The position numbers and the translations under genes were made by a program. Shown in pieces: positions 41,329 to 45,912 of a stretch of DNA of 45,912 bases. Position 1 is the stretch's first letter. Each line of letters begins with the position of its first letter. Below the pieces are notes generated by a model. The model saw nothing but the letters and a program-made list of their open reading frames with translations, was not told where the DNA came from and did not search any database. Source of the stretch: a virus; the IMG/VR virus record IMGVR_UViG_3300020472_001599, positions 1 through 45,912 of that record; one strand, 5' to 3'.

Positions 41329-42616
41329 AGATTTTCTTTTAAATGAAAGCAAAACATTTTGTCTATCGCCATGGATACACATGCACGTATGGCCCAATGG
41401 TCGTGCGTTTCCTTGTTGTTTAGCTGATCCAAGCAAACCAGACTACGGAAACACAAACATCAGCACACTTAAAGAATTGTGGAACAGTGAAACAGCTCGT
41501 CGACTAAGAAAAAATATGTTAAACAACAAAGCATCTCCTGAATGTACAAGATGTTATAGATTAGAATCAGACGGTGATGCACACACATTACGAAAAAATA
41601 TGAACTACAAATATAGACATCATTATGACAAGGTGTTAACAACCAAAGAAGATGGTTACCATGAAGAAATGAATTTTACATATATGGACTTTCGTTTTAG
41701 TAATCTATGCAACATGTCATGCAGAAGTTGTAGTCCTACATTCAGCACACAGTGGTATGATGATTTTGTAAAACGCTTTGGATCTGTACCAAAGGATTTA
41801 GCAGAAAGAAAGTTTATACAACTTAAAAACAAAAAAGGCTTTGAAGAAGAGCTGTGGCCTTATTTAGACACAGTTGAAGAAGTGTATTGGGCAGGTGGTG
41901 AACCAATGATCACTGATACACATTGGAAGATTATGAATCATTGGGTAGAAACAGGACATGCTGAAAACATTTCAATTCTGTACACCACAAACTTTTCTCA
42001 ACTGGAATATAAAAGACAAAACATACTTGACCTATGGCCCAAATTTAAAAATGTTACAGTTAGTGCCAGTTTAGATGGTATGGGTTCACATGCTGAATTT
42101 ATACGCAAAGGAACTGTGTGGTCAGACATTGAAGCAAACAGACGATTAATGATAGAACGCACACCAGAAATAGAATTTGATATATGCCCAACTGTGAGTT
42201 TGATGAATGTGTTACATCTGCCAGACTTCATTGAAGATTGGACACGCAAAGGATTAATCAAACCTGGTAATGTGCGTATAAACAATCTATTAGATCCGGA
42301 TTATTTTTGCACACAAATTTTACCTATTGAATACAAACAGCGAGTCACAAAACGCTGGAAAGAACTGTTGGTATGGGTAGGATCTCTAGATAACTTTGAT
42401 GATTCAAAATGGCCAGGTTCAGAATTTTTAACAGCATGTAATGGTTTAATTAGATTCATGAACAAAGAACTACCCGAAGAAGATTGCGTTAAACATTTGA
42501 AACAAACTAAGTTAGAATTTGATGGATGGGATCAAGTTAGAAATGAAAAGTGGCACGAAGCTATACCAGAACTACAGGATGTACTCATAGCACCCAGAAT
42601 TTGGCAGGACATTTAG
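41315..42616 (+). CDS. radical SAM protein D with N-terminal twitch/SPASM-like domain
   Basis: The 433-residue product overlaps C by 14 bases. Auxiliary cysteines are C16-x12-G29-x4-C34-C35 (CLSPW...PCC) and C77-x2-C80 (CTRC); the core is C132-x3-C136-x2-C139 (CNMSCRSC); AGGEPMI follows. Shared blocks with protein C (LKELWNSETARRLRK versus FEEAWNSEVMRNLRK; SPTFSTQWYDD; SLMNVLHLPDF) show that the two are recent paralogues, although the DNA is diverged. All catalytic cysteines are present, so it is likely active. Confidence 0.88.
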   Translation: MQLDKDFLLNESKTFCLSPWIHMHVWPNGRAFPCCLADPSKPDYGNTNISTLKELWNSETARRLRKNMLNNKASPECTRCYRLESDGDAHTLRKNMNYKYRHHYDKVLTTKEDGYHEEMNFTYMDFRFSNLCNMSCRSCSPTFSTQWYDDFVKRFGSVPKDLAERKFIQLKNKKGFEEELWPYLDTVEEVYWAGGEPMITDTHWKIMNHWVETGHAENISILYTTNFSQLEYKRQNILDLWPKFKNVTVSASLDGMGSHAEFIRKGTVWSDIEANRRLMIERTPEIEFDICPTVSLMNVLHLPDFIEDWTRKGLIKPGNVRINNLLDPDYFCTQILPIEYKQRVTKRWKELLVWVGSLDNFDDSKWPGSEFLTACNGLIRFMNKELPEEDCVKHLKQTKLEFDGWDQVRNEKWHEAIPELQDVLIAPRIWQDI

Positions 42617-43924
42617 ATGGCAATGAGTAAAACATATTGCTTGTATCCTTTTGTAAATTTAAACAGCAACACAGAAGGTAGTGTCAAGCTATGTTGTAGC
42701 ATTAATGAAAATATACATGCTACTGACAAAGACGGGCGTGAGTTGAACTTTGGCAATAATAGTGTGGAAGAAATATGGAACTCAGATTACATGACAACCA
42801 TACGCAAACAGTTACTCAACGGAGAAAGACCTGAAGCATGTAATGTGTGTTGGAACTTGGAAGATCAAGGACTACGTAGTAGTAGGCAAAGTGCATTTGC
42901 AGAATTAAAAGATCGAGGCTTGTATGCAAAAGACTATCAAGATTCTAATCCACCAATGCCACAAAGTTTAGAATTACGTTTAGGTAATTTTTGTAACTTG
43001 CGTTGTAATAGCTGTTGGAGTTTAAGCAGTGATAGAATCTATGATGAACGTAAACGTATATTAAAAAATGAATGTAGTACAAATAATAATAGTATGCCGG
43101 AATGGCTTACTAACGAATGGAATAATGAGATTACATTAGCCAGTCAAGCAAATTGGCTATGGTGGGAAAATGAAGAGTTTGTAACAAGCATAAAGAAAGT
43201 TGCTCCTACACTAAAACGATTATATCTAACAGGTGGCGAGCCAACTTTAATTAAACGTAATACTGAAATTATGCAAATAATTTTAGATAGTGGTAATGTA
43301 GATTGTTACGTTGCACTTACTACAAACTTAACTAATTGGGACGATAACTTTTTTAATACAATGTCGCAATTTAAAAATGGAGAGATACAGGTTAGTATTG
43401 ATGATGTAAGAGAAAAAAACGAGTACATACGTTTTCCTACTAAGTGGCGAAAGATAGAAGATAACTTAGCTAAAATTACTGTCACATTCCCTCAAAGCTG
43501 GATGATTAAACATTATACAGTATATCAAACATATAATTATAATTCTCCATCTCAAATATTAGATTGGTTACATCATTATAGATCGGGGTTTAATTATGAT
43601 AGAGGAAGAGTTTATATATGGAGCCCTATTATTTTAGACCACCCAACATATTTAAATGTTAGAATAATTCCTTTAGAAGTTAGAAGAGAATATGCACATT
43701 ATCTAAGACAATATCAGCCTCCAATGAAAATTAAACAACTATGGTACAGAGCAGGTATAGAACAAATTTGTACACTATTAGAAAATGTAGAAGAACTAAA
43801 CAATGCTGACATGTATAGAAAACAATTTATAGAATATTCTAATTTACTAGACAAGCATAGAAAAAATGATAAGAAATGGTATGAACTATTTGATGAGTTA
43901 GCAAGAAGTTTAAAGTATGAATAA
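42617..43924 (+). CDS. radical SAM protein E with N-terminal twitch/SPASM-like domain
   Basis: The ATG follows the stop of D directly. In 435 residues the auxiliary cysteines are C8-x12-G21-x4-C26-C27 and C75-x2-C78 (CNVCW), the core is C126-x3-C130-x2-C133 (CNLRCNSC), and LTGGEPTLI follows. It has the double-cysteine CC of proteins C and D but the CxxCW of A and B, so it is a third branch of the set. FGNNSVEEIWNSDYM matches the EExWNS helix common to this family. The start of the next gene overlaps its stop by 8 bases (ATGAATAA). Substrate unknown. Confidence 0.88.
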   Translation: MAMSKTYCLYPFVNLNSNTEGSVKLCCSINENIHATDKDGRELNFGNNSVEEIWNSDYMTTIRKQLLNGERPEACNVCWNLEDQGLRSSRQSAFAELKDRGLYAKDYQDSNPPMPQSLELRLGNFCNLRCNSCWSLSSDRIYDERKRILKNECSTNNNSMPEWLTNEWNNEITLASQANWLWWENEEFVTSIKKVAPTLKRLYLTGGEPTLIKRNTEIMQIILDSGNVDCYVALTTNLTNWDDNFFNTMSQFKNGEIQVSIDDVREKNEYIRFPTKWRKIEDNLAKITVTFPQSWMIKHYTVYQTYNYNSPSQILDWLHHYRSGFNYDRGRVYIWSPIILDHPTYLNVRIIPLEVRREYAHYLRQYQPPMKIKQLWYRAGIEQICTLLENVEELNNADMYRKQFIEYSNLLDKHRKNDKKWYELFDELARSLKYE

Positions 43925-45912
43925 AGAATCAGACGAAACTTATATACCAGATCGCAGTACTGCTACTCAAATAGTAATGGCACAGTACAGCAAAGGACAG
44001 CAAAAAGGTTTGCAAGATGTTGTTATTGATTATGATTTTAATCGCAATACTACACTTGCTCTTGTAATGTGTCCGGAATGGGATCCAGGGTTCCCTCATT
44101 ATAGCATTGCTAAGTTGGCAGGTGTAGCAAAAACAGCAGGTTACAAAACAAAAACATATGATTTAAATGTTGAAGCATTTCATGATTATGAAAAAAACCA
44201 GTGGGCCACTGGTTGGGAGCCATGGCATGGTCCTAGAGATTGGCATTGGATTGGTGAACAGTATTGGAAAGATTTACATGAATATGTAAAGCCTGTATTA
44301 GATAAAGCAATAACTGACATTGTTAAATTTAATCCAACATACATAGGGTTTAGTTTATACTATTGTAATAAAGAACCTACAGATTATATGATTAAAAAAA
44401 TTAAAGAGTTAGCACCATGGATAGAAGTAATAGTAGGTGGTCCTCAAACACACTATAGTTATTTTGAGCCAGAAGATTGGTATGACATTGTTGTTAATGG
44501 CGAAGGCGAACAAGCATTGCTTAATATATTAAATGCTAAAGAAATGAAATCTCAATTTGATTTCGCTGAAACAAAGAACAATGCAAAAGTAATCAGACAA
44601 GATGATAATGTACGATTTAGTTTAAACACCTTACCATTTCCCGACTATAGTGATATGCCAATGGAAAAATATTTCATTGGAGACGGTGCTTTATGTGCAA
44701 TTAGTAGAGGCTGTGTTGCTAAGTGTACATTTTGTGAAGAAACTCATTTTTACAAATATAGGCAACGTACAGCAGTTAGTACATTAGAAGAAGTTAGACA
44801 CATGTACCATACCTATGGCACTCGTATATTTTATTTTGTTGATAGTTTAGTAAATGGTAACTTAAAAGAACTTCGAGCTTTTGTAGAAGGCGTTAAAGCA
44901 GAAGGCATGGGCGACATTAAATGGTCTGGCTATTGCAGACATGATGGGCGTATGAATTTAGAATACTTACAGGCACTTAGAGATGGTGGCTGTGAAGTGC
45001 TTAACTATGGAACCGAATCAGGAAGTCAAGCTGTAATAGACTTAATGGATAAAAAAGTAACATTACCTGAAATGGAAGCTAATATGAGAGATGGTAAAAA
45101 GGTAGGCATTCTAAACATGACCAATTGGATTGTAGGTTATCCAAATGAAACATATAAAGACTTTGAAGATACACTTACATTTATATGGCGTATGAGGCAT
45201 CAAAATTTACATAATATATCACAAGGCACAGGATTTAGTGTAGGTGTAGATACTATTGTTGGACAAAACCTAGATAGATTTGGTATAGAACAATGGTGGT
45301 ATTATGATCATTGGATTAAAAAGGATCAGACCGGCAGTATTGTACATAAACTTATTAAAATGAAAACCTTTTCTATATATACTGATTTAGTATCTAATTG
45401 GACTGTAGCAGGTGGAGGTACTGGAATAGAAGGTGGAGTTCCACAAACTCCTAGGAGACCTAATCTTGCTCACCGTCATTACACTATAAAATTTGATGAT
45501 CCAGAATTACAAAAAGAAATCGAATATGATTATGATGACTTTGATTATAATATTATTAAGCCCGGCATTAGTAATTTTGCAGACAGTTTAGTAAATGAAA
45601 TATGGCCGTTCTTACGTATTGTATGGAGGGGCCGTGGAGGCTATCAACTAGTATTAAAGTTTGTTAAGGAATGGGAATACGAAGAATGGGGAGCAAGAAA
45701 TGCGGCCCCATTAAATGCCGAATACTATTTTACTATAAATGAAGCTGGTGAATGGAAAGCTGATTTTTGGTGGCATTATGCCCAAACAGATACAGATCAT
45801 CATTATGATGATGAAAAACCTCATAACAATGGCTCCGATTGGGTTGATACAGTAGGACCTGTATATGCAGTTATGAATTTCTTTAGTAACAATAGTGCTT
45901 CAGTTAAAAGGG
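43917..45912 (+). CDS. B12-binding-type radical SAM protein (partial, runs off the window)
   Basis: Open from the ATG at 43917 to the window end, at least 665 residues, with no stop. Residues about 45-200 look like a cobalamin-binding domain: LALVMCPEWDPGFPHYSIAK, AGYKTKTYDLN, PTYIGFSLYYCN, VIVGGPQTHYS, DIVVNGEGEQALLNIL. The base-off motif DxHxxG is absent, as in several B12 radical SAM enzymes. The radical SAM site is C266-x3-C270-x2-C273 (CVAKCTFC), followed by FYFVDSLVNGN, NYGTESGSQAVIDLM and WIVGYPNETYKDF, typical of this class. Members do methylation, ring or sulfur chemistry; the reaction here is unknown. It overlaps protein E by 8 bases. Confidence 0.85.
   Translation, partial: MNKESDETYIPDRSTATQIVMAQYSKGQQKGLQDVVIDYDFNRNTTLALVMCPEWDPGFPHYSIAKLAGVAKTAGYKTKTYDLNVEAFHDYEKNQWATGWEPWHGPRDWHWIGEQYWKDLHEYVKPVLDKAITDIVKFNPTYIGFSLYYCNKEPTDYMIKKIKELAPWIEVIVGGPQTHYSYFEPEDWYDIVVNGEGEQALLNILNAKEMKSQFDFAETKNNAKVIRQDDNVRFSLNTLPFPDYSDMPMEKYFIGDGALCAISRGCVAKCTFCEETHFYKYRQRTAVSTLEEVRHMYHTYGTRIFYFVDSLVNGNLKELRAFVEGVKAEGMGDIKWSGYCRHDGRMNLEYLQALRDGGCEVLNYGTESGSQAVIDLMDKKVTLPEMEANMRDGKKVGILNMTNWIVGYPNETYKDFEDTLTFIWRMRHQNLHNISQGTGFSVGVDTIVGQNLDRFGIEQWWYYDHWIKKDQTGSIVHKLIKMKTFSIYTDLVSNWTVAGGGTGIEGGVPQTPRRPNLAHRHYTIKFDDPELQKEIEYDYDDFDYNIIKPGISNFADSLVNEIWPFLRIVWRGRGGYQLVLKFVKEWEYEEWGARNAAPLNAEYYFTINEAGEWKADFWWHYAQTDTDHHYDDEKPHNNGSDWVDTVGPVYAVMNFFSNNSASVKR

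Noticed and set aside
36956-45912. Precursor peptide gene for a RiPP-type radical SAM pathway
   Set aside because: The genes overlap or abut, leaving no room for a peptide gene, and no short frame with a leader-like sequence is seen in the island.
1-45912. CRISPR arrays, insertion sequences, integrase or attachment sites
   Set aside because: No regularly spaced direct repeats, transposase or integrase motifs were seen; gene content is that of a lytic T4-like phage.

Overview
The window is a 46 kb piece of an AT-rich (about one-third G+C by eye) tailed phage with a contractile, T4-like virion. Homologues of T4 gp46, gp47, gp55, gp53, gp5, gp25 and gp6, in cyanomyovirus-like order, together with a giant gp7-like wedge protein, place it with marine T4-like myoviruses. 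A small zinc-finger gene of a type common in alphaproteobacteria hints at an alphaproteobacterial host, perhaps a SAR11-type bacterium. The host is an inference and is not read directly from the sequence.

Layout. (1) 1-329 is a relatively GC-rich stretch without a gene that may be a structured RNA. (2) 330-4844, minus strand: a GIY-YIG nuclease, a small unknown gene, the Rad50/Mre11-like pair gp46/gp47, and the late sigma factor gp55, read from a near-perfect sigma70 promoter at 4868-4896. (3) 4939-11828, plus strand: a nucleotidyltransferase, then baseplate and hub genes (gp53, a 1117-residue hub protein ending in a lysozyme domain, gp5, a lysozyme-like protein). (4) 11860-29125: gp25, an enlarged gp6 and a 4445-residue gp7-like protein carrying cupredoxin-like, YHYH and LamG-like modules. 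(5) 29155-31967: a structural protein and two tail-fibre-like proteins behind a CTAAATA late-promoter motif. (6) 31975-45912 and beyond: an accessory island behind a textbook TTGACA-N17-TATAAT promoter. It holds a small conserved protein, an NDUFS6-like zinc-finger protein, three glycosyltransferase-like proteins, an unknown protein, a nucleotidyltransferase-cupin fusion, five radical SAM proteins with an N-terminal twitch/SPASM-like cluster, and a B12-binding-type radical SAM protein cut by the window edge.

How it fits together. gp55 probably directs late transcription from CTAAATA-type promoters in front of virion genes, while host sigma70-type promoters serve the recombination/sigma operon and the accessory island. 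The island looks like a sugar-nucleotide, glycosyltransfer and radical-chemistry pathway. Genes in it overlap by a few bases or abut, as in a single operon. Its product is unknown; a modified glycan or a modified virion or host protein are the plausible choices.

The two most striking observations are the radical SAM array and the apparent complete absence of GCAGC/GCTGC in the whole window, although GCGGC/GCCGC occurs dozens of times. This suggests restriction avoidance and explains the odd GC-rich alanine codon pairs.
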